Assembly: GCA_002429965.1 (NCBI GenBank) | Contig: DJBG01000136.1 | Span: forward strand, 8,379-13,756 | Reading direction: 5' to 3' | Length of the DNA stretch: 5,378 bases | Origin: Hungatella sp. UBA5982 | GTDB taxonomy: Bacteria > Bacillota > Clostridia > Lachnospirales > Lachnospiraceae | Shown here: in pieces, positions 1 through 5,378 of the stretch | Layout: each line of letters opens with the position of its first letter | Numbering within the stretch: position 1 is the first letter of the stretch | Made by a program: the position numbers and the translations under genes | The notes under the pieces: generated by a model | The model's database searches: none | What the model saw: only the letters and a program-made list of their open reading frames with translations | Told to the model about the DNA's origin: nothing

Positions 1-1291
1 TGGGATGGACCGCCACCAGAAGTTCCGGATCATTTTCCATCTCTCTTGCCAGAATGATCTTTTGCTGGTTTCCGCCCGACAGATTGCGGACCTCCTGTTC
101 AATGGAAGCGCAGCGGATGTCATTTTTTTTCTGCATGCCAAGAGCAAATGCTGTAATGGATTTTCTTTTTAACAGTGCGCCTCGGCCATAAGAGAAACGT
201 TTTTCTTCTGTTGACTTTAATACTAAGTTTTCCCATACGGTCATATTGCCGATCAGCCCCATTTTGTTCCGGTCTTCCGGTACGTGGGAAACATGGGAAA
301 GGATAAATCCGTTTGGAGCAAATTTTGAAATCCTGTCTGCTTTCAGCGTTACGGTGCCGGCATCCGGTGAGATGATTCCTGCAGCCAGCTGGGCCAGCTG
401 GGATTGGCCGTTCCCATCTACGCCGGCAATGCCCAGAACTTCCCCCTTTTTTACGGTAAGGCTTACGTCATTTAAACCGCTGTGCTTGTGCAGTTTCTGG
501 TAATCCACATGCTCTAAGTTCAATACCTCAGCTCCGGGGGCCGTGACCTTTTGGTAGTGGCTTGGAACCATTTCCCGCCCGATCATTAGATTAGCCAGCT
601 GAATTCCGTCCGTCTTATCCTTGTCCAGAGTGGTAACTGTTTCTCCTGCCCTGAGTATGGTAACGCGGTCACTGATTGCAAGTACCTCACGCATTTTATG
701 GGATATAAAGATAACAGATTTGTTTTCACCTGTCAGCTTTCGGATGATGGCAAAGAGTCCTTCCGCCTCAATGTCAGTGAGTGCGGCTGTAGGCTCGTCC
801 AGGATGAGAAGTTCCGCTCCGCGGTATAGGGCCTTTAAAATTTCAACCCTTTGCTGGGCACCAACGGAAATTTCTGTAACAGGCTTGTCCAGCTCCACAT
901 CCAAACCATATTTTTGGGCAAGTTCAAGGATATCCTTTTTCAGCTGCTCCTTATTAATAAATATAGAAGAATCCTTTTTGCTGCCTAAAATAATATTTTC
1001 AAAAACAGTCATGGCTTCAACCAGCATAAAGTGCTGATGCACCATGCCAATTCCCAGCCGGACGGCAGCCTTGGGAGATTCGATCTTTACCTTCTCCCCG
1101 CGCAGAAAGATTTCCCCGCCGGTAGGCTGGTATAAGCCGATGAGAATATTCATCAGGGTGCTTTTTCCGGCCCCGTTTTCGCCTAACAGGGTATGTACCT
1201 CTCCTTCCTGTACCGAGAGATTGATGTTGCGATTTGCATATACTTCACCAAAATGTTTTGTGATATGTTCCATTTTCAGCAATTCTTTCAT
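1..1291 (-). CDS. Nucleoside/sugar-type ABC transporter ATP-binding protein, two-domain (partial, 3' end outside window)
   Basis: Reading the minus strand from the ATG at 1291 gives an uninterrupted 430-codon frame that leaves the window; the family is usually a little over 500 residues, so about 80 are missing. Domain 1 has Walker A GENGAGKST (37-45), Q-loop VHQHF (84-88), the signature ISVGAQQ (141-147), Walker B LLILDEP (161-167) and the switch histidine in ISHKM (196-200). Domain 2 has a degenerate Walker A, GVDGNGQSQL (290-299), with Gln where Lys is expected, then VPEDR (337-341) and a canonical signature LSGGNQQK (404-411). The window ends just before its Walker B. Tandem domains with a degenerate second P-loop are typical of the RbsA/MglA group and of the BMP-lipoprotein-linked nucleoside importers (NupO/YufO). 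The VHQHFMLV stretch and the adenosine deaminase nearby favour nucleosides, by inference. It would energise import at the inner face of the membrane, with permeases probably encoded beyond position 1. It follows the TetR gene by 9 bases and is probably co-transcribed and translationally coupled to it. Confidence 0.93.
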   Translation of the reverse strand, partial: MKELLKMEHITKHFGEVYANRNINLSVQEGEVHTLLGENGAGKSTLMNILIGLYQPTGGEIFLRGEKVKIESPKAAVRLGIGMVHQHFMLVEAMTVFENIILGSKKDSSIFINKEQLKKDILELAQKYGLDVELDKPVTEISVGAQQRVEILKALYRGAELLILDEPTAALTDIEAEGLFAIIRKLTGENKSVIFISHKMREVLAISDRVTILRAGETVTTLDKDKTDGIQLANLMIGREMVPSHYQKVTAPGAEVLNLEHVDYQKLHKHSGLNDVSLTVKKGEVLGIAGVDGNGQSQLAQLAAGIISPDAGTVTLKADRISKFAPNGFILSHVSHVPEDRNKMGLIGNMTVWENLVLKSTEEKRFSYGRGALLKRKSITAFALGMQKKNDIRCASIEQEVRNLSGGNQQKIILAREMENDPELLVAVHP

Positions 1292-1296
1292 GGAAA

Positions 1297-1302
1297 CCTC
1301 CT
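1297..1302 (-). promoter_or_regulatory. Ribosome binding site of the ABC ATPase, overlapping the TetR stop codon
   Basis: On the minus strand AGGAGG lies five bases before the ATG at 1291. Its first two bases are the last two of the TAG stop codon of the upstream regulator (1303-1301). Such overlap usually means the two genes share a message and that translation of the second is coupled to termination of the first. It also fixes the ATPase start. Confidence 0.85.
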
Positions 1303-1921
1303 ATCCTTTGATTTCCTTTATCAGGATTTCCTTGCAGTATGCAAAATACAAATCCAGGTCAAATGCCTGCCTATCTGCCAGAAACTGAACCGCAGCCCCT
1401 TCCAGCAGGGAGACTGTAATGCCGGAAAGCAGATTCTGTTTTATGAGAGGCATCTCCGGCGCAAAACAGCTGATCATATCACGGATTTCCTGGCGCCAGC
1501 TTTCGTAGGAAAGGCAGAATTCCCGGTGCATGTCCGGTTCCAGACGTGACTGGTTCCAGAAATCCAGCTCTGCAACATCATACCTTTTTTCTTTACGAAT
1601 GGTATATATCTTTTGGTTTATGAAAATGCCTAAGTGATCTTCAAGGGATAACTGGGAGTCGGCTTTTAGAAGGCTGATGGAATGCTGACGGATTTCACGG
1701 TAGCGGTTTAAGACTTTTTTCTGGACAGCAAGGAGAAGATCTTTTTTGCTGATAAAGTAGTATTGGATGTTGGACTGAACCATATCGGCTTTTTCTGCCA
1801 CTAGTCTGATTCTGAGTCCACCTATGGTTTTTTCCTGAATGATATCAAGCGCTGCATCCAGTATCCGGTCTTCGGTAGAAGAACCCCGGCGTTTTTTTGA
1901 TTCCTGATTATTTGTTTTCAT
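1301..1921 (-). CDS. TetR/AcrR-family transcriptional regulator
   Basis: A 206-residue protein of normal TetR-family length. The N-terminal DNA-binding domain covers about residues 17-63: helix EDRILDAALDIIQEK, then a helix-turn-helix of the form LRLVAEKADMVQSNIQYYFISKKDLL, whose YYFxxKxxLL end is the family hallmark. The rest is the variable, mostly helical ligand-binding and dimerisation domain; it contains no motif that lets me name the effector. An ATG two codons further upstream (1927) is possible, but the purine-rich site AAGGGGG at 1935-1929 would be only one base from it and seven from the ATG at 1921, so I chose 1921. The gene is first in an operon with the nucleoside-type ABC ATPase and sits behind a consensus promoter. 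It therefore most likely represses its own operon and responds to a transported nucleoside or a derivative; this is inference from position. Confidence 0.93.
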   Translation of the reverse strand: MKTNNQESKKRRGSSTEDRILDAALDIIQEKTIGGLRIRLVAEKADMVQSNIQYYFISKKDLLLAVQKKVLNRYREIRQHSISLLKADSQLSLEDHLGIFINQKIYTIRKEKRYDVAELDFWNQSRLEPDMHREFCLSYESWRQEIRDMISCFAPEMPLIKQNLLSGITVSLLEGAAVQFLADRQAFDLDLYFAYCKEILIKEIKG

Positions 1922-1928
1922 AAGCATT

Positions 1929-1935
1929 CCCCCTT
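1929..1935 (-). promoter_or_regulatory. Ribosome binding site deciding the TetR start
   Basis: AAGGGGG on the minus strand ends seven bases before the ATG at 1921 but only one base before the alternative ATG at 1927. Normal spacing supports the downstream ATG. Confidence 0.7.
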
Positions 1936-1959
1936 TTGGTCAGGTGATCAATTTCTTGC

Positions 1960-1988
1960 ATTATACGGAAATGACTTTTGGGTGTCAA
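1960..1988 (-). promoter_or_regulatory. Consensus SigA (sigma-70) promoter of the tetR-ABC operon
   Basis: On the minus strand a perfect -35 box TTGACA (1988-1983) is separated by 17 bases from a perfect -10 box TATAAT (1965-1960). Transcription would begin near 1953, giving a leader of about 30 bases before the TetR start. A full-consensus promoter in front of a TetR gene suggests strong basal transcription kept down by repression. A short inverted repeat, TGAC and GTCA with eight bases between (1972-1987), overlaps the -35 box, and a TGATCA palindrome lies at 1945-1950 just downstream of the expected start. Either could be part of an operator, but both are too short to call. Confidence 0.88.
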
Positions 1989-2198
1989 CGATTAAAAGGA
2001 ATAATTGCAAATGTTAAGTTATTGGTTAATATTATGAAATAAATCAATTCGAACTAAGCAAAATTCAAAAAAATAATAAGGAATAACTAAATTTTCTAAA
2101 GATAGATACAATAGAAAAAATACGGTTTAGGAGAAGTGAAAACAGAACCAGGGGGACTCACAATATCCAGCGGAAATGAAATCGTTTTATAGAACCAT
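1989..2198. other. AT-rich intergenic stretch between two minus-strand operons, no gene seen
   Basis: Together with its flanking promoter and terminator this forms the roughly 440-base gap between the TetR gene and the deaminase gene. It is strongly AT-rich from about 2000 to 2120. I see no conserved RNA, riboswitch core or credible coding frame in it. The only plus-strand candidate, an 18-residue frame from a GTG at 2136, has its purine-rich stretch one base from the start and is not convincing. The AT-rich sequence directly upstream of the TetR promoter could act as an UP element for RNA polymerase, which is inference. Confidence 0.6.
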
Positions 2199-2246
2199 AA
2201 AAAAAGAGCTTATTCCGGATGCTCATTATGAGACTCCGGAACAAGC
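2199..2246 (-). terminator. Rho-independent terminator of the GNAT-deaminase operon
   Basis: On the minus strand a 12-base-pair stem (2246-2235 with 2219-2208), including one G-U pair, is followed by TC and seven T residues (2205-2199). The 15-base loop contains a small inner pairing, CTCA with TGAG, that would lengthen the hairpin. On the plus strand the G-U pair becomes an A-C mismatch and no T-run follows, so the signal is oriented for the deaminase operon. It lies about 120 bases past the deaminase stop. Confidence 0.88.
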
Positions 2247-2364
2247 CCGAGATGATATTTTTCAAATACATCAATATTTTAATACCAAGAAACCTTCTCA
2301 ATAGTAAGGGATCGCCGCCACACCAAAGAAACTCCTCTCCAGACTCTGTCTCGCTGGCCAAAAG

Positions 2365-3315
2365 TCAACGTCTGCGTAATCCGTTTATCCTTATCTGGTC
2401 TAATTCCTCAGCGGTCAATACCCCATGGTGATACAGTGCCAGGTACTCTTTGGATACATCGCTTCCAAACATCAGAATATCATCGGAATTAATGGTAACA
2501 TCAACGCCGGCTCTGAACAATTTGCCAATGGGGTGCTTCTTCATATCGGAAACTCTTCCCAGTAAAAAGTTGCTTGTAGGCGTTATATTTAAAGTGATTT
2601 TGTTTTTTATCAGGTAATCCATCACCTTGTCAGACTCTGCTGCTGCAATTCCATGCTGGACTTCATCAAGGGATAGCAATTGGATTCCTGCCTTTACATC
2701 CTCTGCCGTACCCCACTCCCCTATATGGGCTTTTAATCTCAGGCCGTTTTCTTTTGCCTTTTTATATATGGGCACAAAATTCTCAATAGGCTGTGCCAGC
2801 TCATCACCATACAAATCTATGGAATGAAATTCTTTCCTGCCCCAAAAATGCTCCAGGCACTTCATCAGGTAATCAATCCCGCAATGTCTTGACAAACCAA
2901 TTTGAAGGCGTAATTCCATATCAGGCGCAATCGCCTTATTTGCATCGGAAAAAGCTGTTATCAGCTCGTCGATATCATTAGAAAAGAATTCCCCCAGCCC
3001 CCACACGTCTTCCCCTATTTCCAAAATAGATACTCCGTCATTTTTTGCCTGCACAAAGGCGGCCTCAATGAGCAGCTTACGCATATCCCTGCTGTGAAAC
3101 CGGCTTCCTATGTTTTCATGGCTCCACTTATGCATATCTTCCATGGAGTGTAATACTGTTTCCATTGGTCGGATGTCATACCCTGTTTTTATATGAATAT
3201 AGTCCCGGCTTCCGCCTAAAACAAAATGATTGTGCAAATCAGCCTTAGGAATCCTGCGAACTGAATTTAAGTCGTTGTTTTTTAATGCACATATAAATCT
3301 ATCGGAATGTTCCAT
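2365..3315 (-). CDS. Adenosine deaminase-family protein (metal-dependent purine deaminase), C-terminus possibly shortened
   Basis: A 316-residue cytosolic TIM-barrel amidohydrolase that would hydrolyse adenosine, or a related aminopurine nucleoside, to inosine and ammonia. The metal and catalytic motifs of the adenosine deaminase family appear in order: PKADLHNHF with metal ligands His28 and His30, the DLYGDE stretch (167-172), HIGEWG with His197 and the proton-shuttling Glu200 (the family's HAGE), VQHG with His221, PTSN (246-249), and NSDD with Asp278 and Asp279. All key residues are present, so activity is expected. Exact substrate is uncertain, because adenine, aminofutalosine and adenosine deaminases share these motifs. 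The ATG at 3315 has AGGGG seven bases upstream. The gene follows the GNAT gene by 26 bases with no terminator between. The protein ends soon after the helix LTAEELDQIRINGL, somewhat earlier than most family members of about 330-345 residues, and the frame stays open beyond the TGA (see findings). Confidence 0.9.
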   Translation of the reverse strand: MEHSDRFICALKNNDLNSVRRIPKADLHNHFVLGGSRDYIHIKTGYDIRPMETVLHSMEDMHKWSHENIGSRFHSRDMRKLLIEAAFVQAKNDGVSILEIGEDVWGLGEFFSNDIDELITAFSDANKAIAPDMELRLQIGLSRHCGIDYLMKCLEHFWGRKEFHSIDLYGDELAQPIENFVPIYKKAKENGLRLKAHIGEWGTAEDVKAGIQLLSLDEVQHGIAAAESDKVMDYLIKNKITLNITPTSNFLLGRVSDMKKHPIGKLFRAGVDVTINSDDILMFGSDVSKEYLALYHHGVLTAEELDQIRINGLRRR

Positions 3316-3341
3316 TGTAGTACCCCTAATTATAAATTAAA

Positions 3342-3866
3342 TCACAATAGTATCCAGTACCGCTTTATTCTTGTATCGTCCACACATATTTCCTTTTCAA
3401 ATTCTCCGCCATTTGCAATAATTGTCTTTTCACTTGACACATTATCGTAATTGCAGGTAATCAGCACTTTTTCTAATCCATAGCTTTTACAATTTTCCAG
3501 GTTTTGCTTGAGCATTTCTGTTGCATAGCCCTGTTTTCTTTCAGATGGCCGGACAGAATACCCGATATGGCCGCCCCAAACACTTAAGACAGGATGATTG
3601 ATGTGATGCCTGAAATCAATGATACCCACAATTTTATTGTCAGCCAGGCGGACAGCAAGGTACGTGTCAGAAGTGACCTTGTCTTTTGGACAGGTTTCTT
3701 CATGTTTAAGCATTTCAATACCCTGAATCCATTCTTCTGCCGATGAGCACTCTCTTAAATTCCCGCAGCCAGCCATGCTGTCACCAGAATCAATAAAATC
3801 CTGGCGATACTTCATAATATCATCTGCATATTCCGCAGATGGTTTTATAAGCTTGATTTTATCCAT
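3342..3866 (-). CDS. GNAT-family N-acetyltransferase
   Basis: A 174-residue acetyl-CoA-dependent acyltransferase. The core is visible as strand and turn GGHIGYSVRPS (98-108) followed by the acetyl-CoA pyrophosphate-binding motif RKQGYA (110-115, the family R-x-x-G-x-A). After this come the helix EMLKQNLENCKSYGL and the late segment LITCNYDNVSSEKTIIANGG (135-154) with the usual Asn-Ser pair and Gly turn. It resembles, from memory, the Firmicute group of predicted acetyltransferases in COG3981; the acceptor substrate is unknown. A TTG two codons upstream (3872) is only two bases from the ribosome site GGGAGG (3880-3875), while the ATG at 3866 is eight bases away, so I use the ATG. It is first in an apparent two-gene operon with the adenosine deaminase. 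That could point to a role near nucleoside metabolism, but such acetyltransferases are common and the pairing may be chance. Confidence 0.88.
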   Translation of the reverse strand: MDKIKLIKPSAEYADDIMKYRQDFIDSGDSMAGCGNLRECSSAEEWIQGIEMLKHEETCPKDKVTSDTYLAVRLADNKIVGIIDFRHHINHPVLSVWGGHIGYSVRPSERKQGYATEMLKQNLENCKSYGLEKVLITCNYDNVSSEKTIIANGGEFEKEICVDDTRIKRYWILL

Positions 3867-3874
3867 AAACAAGA

Positions 3875-3880
3875 CCTCCC
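3875..3880 (-). promoter_or_regulatory. Ribosome binding site deciding the GNAT start
   Basis: GGGAGG on the minus strand lies eight bases from the ATG at 3866 and two bases from the alternative TTG at 3872. Normal spacing supports the ATG. Confidence 0.8.
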
Positions 3881-3904
3881 TGATTTTTAATTTTATAAAC
3901 CTTC

Positions 3905-3935
3905 ATTATATTCGTTTACATAATGCAGTTTTCTA
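3905..3935 (-). promoter_or_regulatory. Possible promoter of the GNAT-deaminase operon
   Basis: On the minus strand a perfect -10 box TATAAT (3910-3905) lies about 40 bases before the GNAT start. The best -35 candidate is TAGAAA (3935-3930), matching four of six positions but with a long 19-base spacer. There is no extended -10 TG. The position is right for the operon, but the -35 is weak. Confidence 0.4.
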
Positions 3936-3943
3936 TTAAGCAA

Positions 3944-3978
3944 AAAATCCCTGACAGGCCATATTTCCCGGGGATTTT
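3944..3978. terminator. Weak hairpin upstream of the GNAT promoter
   Basis: AAAATCCC (3944-3951) pairs with GGGATTTT (3971-3978) around a 19-base loop. Only three pairs are G-C and the T-run is short in either direction, so it may be a weak or degenerate bidirectional terminator, perhaps left from a gene that once ended here. Confidence 0.25.
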
Positions 3979-3996
3979 CTTCATTTAACTCTATAG

Positions 3997-4128
3997 CTTC
4001 CAGCTTATGTCCGCATGGGTCAGCCGGTCATCATCGCTGGATTTACATACGATGCATTCTCACTCTTTGGTATACTAATTACATTGTGCTGCGGAATTCC
4101 TTCTGCATTCTATGTAGTCTTTCTATAA
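3997..4128 (+). pseudogene. Short hydrophobic reading frame, possible remnant of a membrane-protein gene
   Basis: Between an in-frame TAG (3994-3996) and a TAA (4126-4128) the plus strand encodes 43 residues beginning LPAYVRMGQPVIIAGF and containing the hydrophobic run SLFGILITLCCGIPSAFYVV. That run could span a membrane. An ATG at 4015 lies inside, but I see no good ribosome site before it. The composition looks more like part of a transporter than random sequence. I do not recognise the family, and a chance open frame cannot be excluded. Confidence 0.25.
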
Positions 4129-4181
4129 TTATATAATACGAAAATCATGAAAGCAACCCTTTTAAGCCCGCTATCATTCCA

Positions 4182-4439
4182 TTGTGGCCGATAAAACACT
4201 TCCGGAAATCCCAAACATTTTGGGGTCACTCCTTGATACCGCATTTGGCAAATGATATAATCTCTTTATTACGGAGACAGGATGTAACGCTTGTGCAATC
4301 AGAATACCGTTATACGTTGACTCAATCTGTGTTTCCCATTGCACTCACTGTTATTGACGTTGTTATGATTGCATTAACTTATTCAGAATATAAGAGGATT
4401 AAATCCTTATTTACCGAAGTCGGTTGGAAAGGTGGTTAA
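4182..4439 (+). CDS. Small unrecognised reading frame with one predicted membrane segment; perhaps the end of a broken gene
   Basis: The frame runs from a TTG at 4182 (open back to a TAA at 4134-4136) to the TAA at 4437-4439, which falls inside the spacer between the ribosome site and ATG of the SRAP gene. The 85 residues are unremarkable at first. They then contain the hydrophobic stretch FPIALTVIDVVMIALTY at about 51-67, followed by the charged tail SEYKRIKSLF, a convincing single membrane helix with a cytosolic basic end. No ATG with a ribosome site introduces it, and its first half does not look like a natural N-terminus. I therefore favour the 3' remnant of a longer membrane-protein gene over a true 85-residue protein. 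The closeness of its stop to the SRAP start (five bases) would fit former translational coupling. Family not recognised. Confidence 0.3.
   Translation: MWPIKHFRKSQTFWGHSLIPHLANDIISLLRRQDVTLVQSEYRYTLTQSVFPIALTVIDVVMIALTYSEYKRIKSLFTEVGWKGG
4429..4435 (+). promoter_or_regulatory. Ribosome binding site of the SRAP gene
   Basis: AAGGTGG (4429-4435) lies nine bases before the ATG at 4445. It sits inside the longer open frame that begins at a TTG at 4424, so it argues against that upstream start. Confidence 0.7.
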
Positions 4440-4444
4440 ACAAC

Positions 4445-5002
4445 ATGTGCGGCAGATATTACATTGAAATTGATGATTTTGAATTGCGTTCTATTATTGC
4501 TGAAGTAGAGAAAAAAACTGTGGTAAAAACCGGAGAGATATTTCCCACTAACCTTGCACCTGTCTTATCCTCAAATGGAATCATGACAGCAATGCGTTGG
4601 GGATTTCCTAAATATGACGGCAAAGGCGAGATAATTAACGCCCGAAGCGAAACTGCAGCGGAGAAAAATATGTTTCGGCGCCCGATGATGGAGGGACGCT
4701 GCCTGGTGCCCGCAAGCTGGTATTTTGAATGGGAACGCCGCGGTAAACAAAAGGTGAAGTATGCTCTGATGGCTCCGGAAAGAAGTCCGCTATGGATGGC
4801 AGGACTTTCAAAAACAGACTCACAAACCGGAGACTCCACTTTCGTTATTCTGACCCGTCCAGCCTGGTCCGGTATTTCATTTATTCATGACAGAATGCCG
4901 GTAATTCTCCCTCAAAAAAATCACGACGAATGGCTTTATGGACATAACCCAATAAGTACAATGAATCAAGCGGTTAGTGAGGTACAATATAAGGATGTAT
5001 AA
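4445..5002 (+). CDS. SRAP-family protein (YedK/HMCES-like abasic-site DNA-protein crosslinker)
   Basis: A 185-residue SOS-response-associated peptidase (SRAP) domain protein. Family members bind abasic sites in single-stranded DNA and, after removal of the initiator Met, use the new N-terminal Cys to form a stable thiazolidine crosslink that shields the lesion; autoproteolytic activity has also been described. The start must be the ATG at 4445 because it gives the invariant MCGRYY N-terminus with Cys2; an upstream TTG at 4424 in the same frame would bury that Cys. Other conserved elements are RWGFPK (51-56), INARSET with Asn65 and Arg67, the block RCLVPASWYFEW (85-96) with Glu95, and FIHDRMPVIL with His148. 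These match the Cys, Asn, Glu and His active-site set of YedK. It is at the short end of the family but looks complete. I see no clear LexA box upstream, so SOS control is not supported here. It is the only DNA-repair gene seen, with no evident link to the purine locus. Confidence 0.95.
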   Translation: MCGRYYIEIDDFELRSIIAEVEKKTVVKTGEIFPTNLAPVLSSNGIMTAMRWGFPKYDGKGEIINARSETAAEKNMFRRPMMEGRCLVPASWYFEWERRGKQKVKYALMAPERSPLWMAGLSKTDSQTGDSTFVILTRPAWSGISFIHDRMPVILPQKNHDEWLYGHNPISTMNQAVSEVQYKDV

Positions 5003-5115
5003 GAGACCGGGCGGGTAATATTTCTTCCATAAGCGACATTTCCGGCTCAATCATAGTAATATTTAAAATTTACGCATATAATATAAAGATTATATAAAAT
5101 CTCTAAGAGGCACAA
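5003..5115. other. Spacer between the SRAP gene and the right-edge gene
   Basis: AT-rich in its second half. GTAATATTT occurs twice (5015-5023 and 5056-5064), 41 bases apart in the same orientation. I see no convincing hairpin terminator for the SRAP gene here. Confidence 0.4.
5077..5082 (+). promoter_or_regulatory. Possible -10 box for the gene at the right edge
   Basis: TATAAT occurs in an AT-rich spacer 33 bases before the ATG at 5116. Seventeen bases upstream, TAGTAA (5054-5059) matches only three of six -35 positions, so the promoter is tentative. Confidence 0.3.
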
Positions 5116-5378
5116 ATGCACATGAATGAATTTGGTACAATCACACAATTGGGACGAATACTGCAAGTTAATGATGCAATGGTTACAGAGGTTTTTACCC
5201 GCAGCAGAACTACCGGATATGTAAGCATTGCCACTATATCCGAGCCCTTAAGACTTAATGTAGACTTTTACACTGACATTCTGAATCCATTTGGTCAACA
5301 TATGTGCTTATGTGACATCCAAGAAGGCATGCTGGCAGACGCCTTATTTTCTCCAATTATGGAAAGGCGCATTCCACC
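5116..5378 (+). CDS. Unrecognised protein, 5' part only (runs off the window)
   Basis: From the ATG at 5116 the frame stays open for 87 codons to the window edge. AAGAGG (5105-5110) lies five bases upstream; a second ATG two codons on (5122) is also possible, at eleven bases. The protein begins MHMNEFGTITQLGRILQVND and continues with VTEVFTRSRTTGYVSIATIS, a mix typical of a folded soluble protein. There is no signal peptide and no membrane helix. Two cysteines close together (CLC, about residues 64-66) are followed by acidic and hydrophobic residues. I do not recognise the family and assign no function. The 113-base gap after the SRAP gene, with a possible promoter in it, suggests separate transcription. 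Confidence 0.65.
   Translation, partial: MHMNEFGTITQLGRILQVNDAMVTEVFTRSRTTGYVSIATISEPLRLNVDFYTDILNPFGQHMCLCDIQEGMLADALFSPIMERRIP

Noticed and set aside
246..1388. Several plus-strand open frames (246-503, 621-1037, 1044-1388, 1193-1549)
   Set aside because: They lie opposite the ABC ATPase and TetR genes, whose minus-strand translations carry full family motifs; the plus-strand products show no recognisable domains.
2049..2056. CGAAC half-site that might belong to a LexA box
   Set aside because: No GTTC partner at the required spacing.
2136..2192. Possible 18-residue plus-strand leader peptide starting at a GTG
   Set aside because: AGGAGA is only one base from the GTG, nothing follows it on the plus strand, and it runs toward the 3' ends of minus-strand genes.
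1928..2200. Purine-type riboswitch in the leader of the purine-related operons
   Set aside because: The promoter leaves a leader of only about 30 bases before the TetR gene, and no conserved purine-riboswitch core was recognised in the gap.
4300..4320. LexA-like box upstream of the SRAP gene
   Set aside because: GAATACCGTTAT only loosely resembles the Gram-positive LexA box (GAAC-N4-GTTC), and the half-sites do not match.
4459..4839. Minus-strand open frames opposite the SRAP gene
   Set aside because: The plus-strand SRAP frame has all its catalytic motifs and a ribosome site; the reverse frames are shadows.
5015..5064. Two direct copies of GTAATATTT
   Set aside because: Nine AT-rich bases repeated once can easily arise by chance and no third copy or dyad was seen.
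1..5378. CRISPR arrays, tRNA or rRNA genes, insertion sequences, phage or defence genes
   Set aside because: No regularly spaced repeats, cloverleaf sequences, transposase motifs or recognisable defence domains were seen on either strand.

Overview
The window looks like chromosomal DNA of a low-to-moderate G+C Clostridia-type Firmicute, perhaps a Lachnospiraceae relative. The basis is AGGAGG-type ribosome sites close to their starts, a consensus SigA promoter, a U-tailed hairpin terminator and the flavour of the proteins. No RNA gene or marker gene is present to fix the taxon.

Left part, minus strand (1-3866): two transcription units point the same way. The upstream unit is a GNAT acetyltransferase (3866-3342) followed 26 bases later by an adenosine deaminase-family gene (3315-2365). 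It ends at a strong hairpin terminator (2246-2199). About 210 bases further on, a textbook SigA promoter (1988-1960: TTGACA, 17 bases, TATAAT) drives a TetR-family regulator (1921-1301). The regulator's stop codon overlaps the ribosome site of a two-domain ABC ATPase (1291 to the window edge). This ATPase is of the RbsA / nucleoside (BMP-linked, NupO/YufO-like) type and runs out of the window with about 430 residues visible. Together these suggest a purine-nucleoside uptake and deamination locus: the ABC system would import nucleosides, the deaminase would convert adenosine to inosine, and the TetR protein probably controls the transporter operon and itself. The substrate is inferred from family and neighbourhood, not proven.

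Middle (about 3881-4440): no convincing intact gene. It holds a likely promoter for the GNAT unit, a weak hairpin, and two short plus-strand hydrophobic reading frames in different frames (3997-4128 and 4182-4439) that look like debris of membrane-protein genes or a small unrecognised protein.

Right part, plus strand (4445-5378): a complete SRAP-family gene (YedK/HMCES-like abasic-site DNA-protein crosslinker, 185 aa) with its catalytic residues visible. It is followed by a 113-base spacer and the first 87 codons of an unrecognised protein that runs off the window.

I did not find a clearly new system. The points most worth checking are the short C-terminus of the deaminase with an open frame beyond its stop, the gene debris at 3997-4439, and the unknown gene at the right edge.
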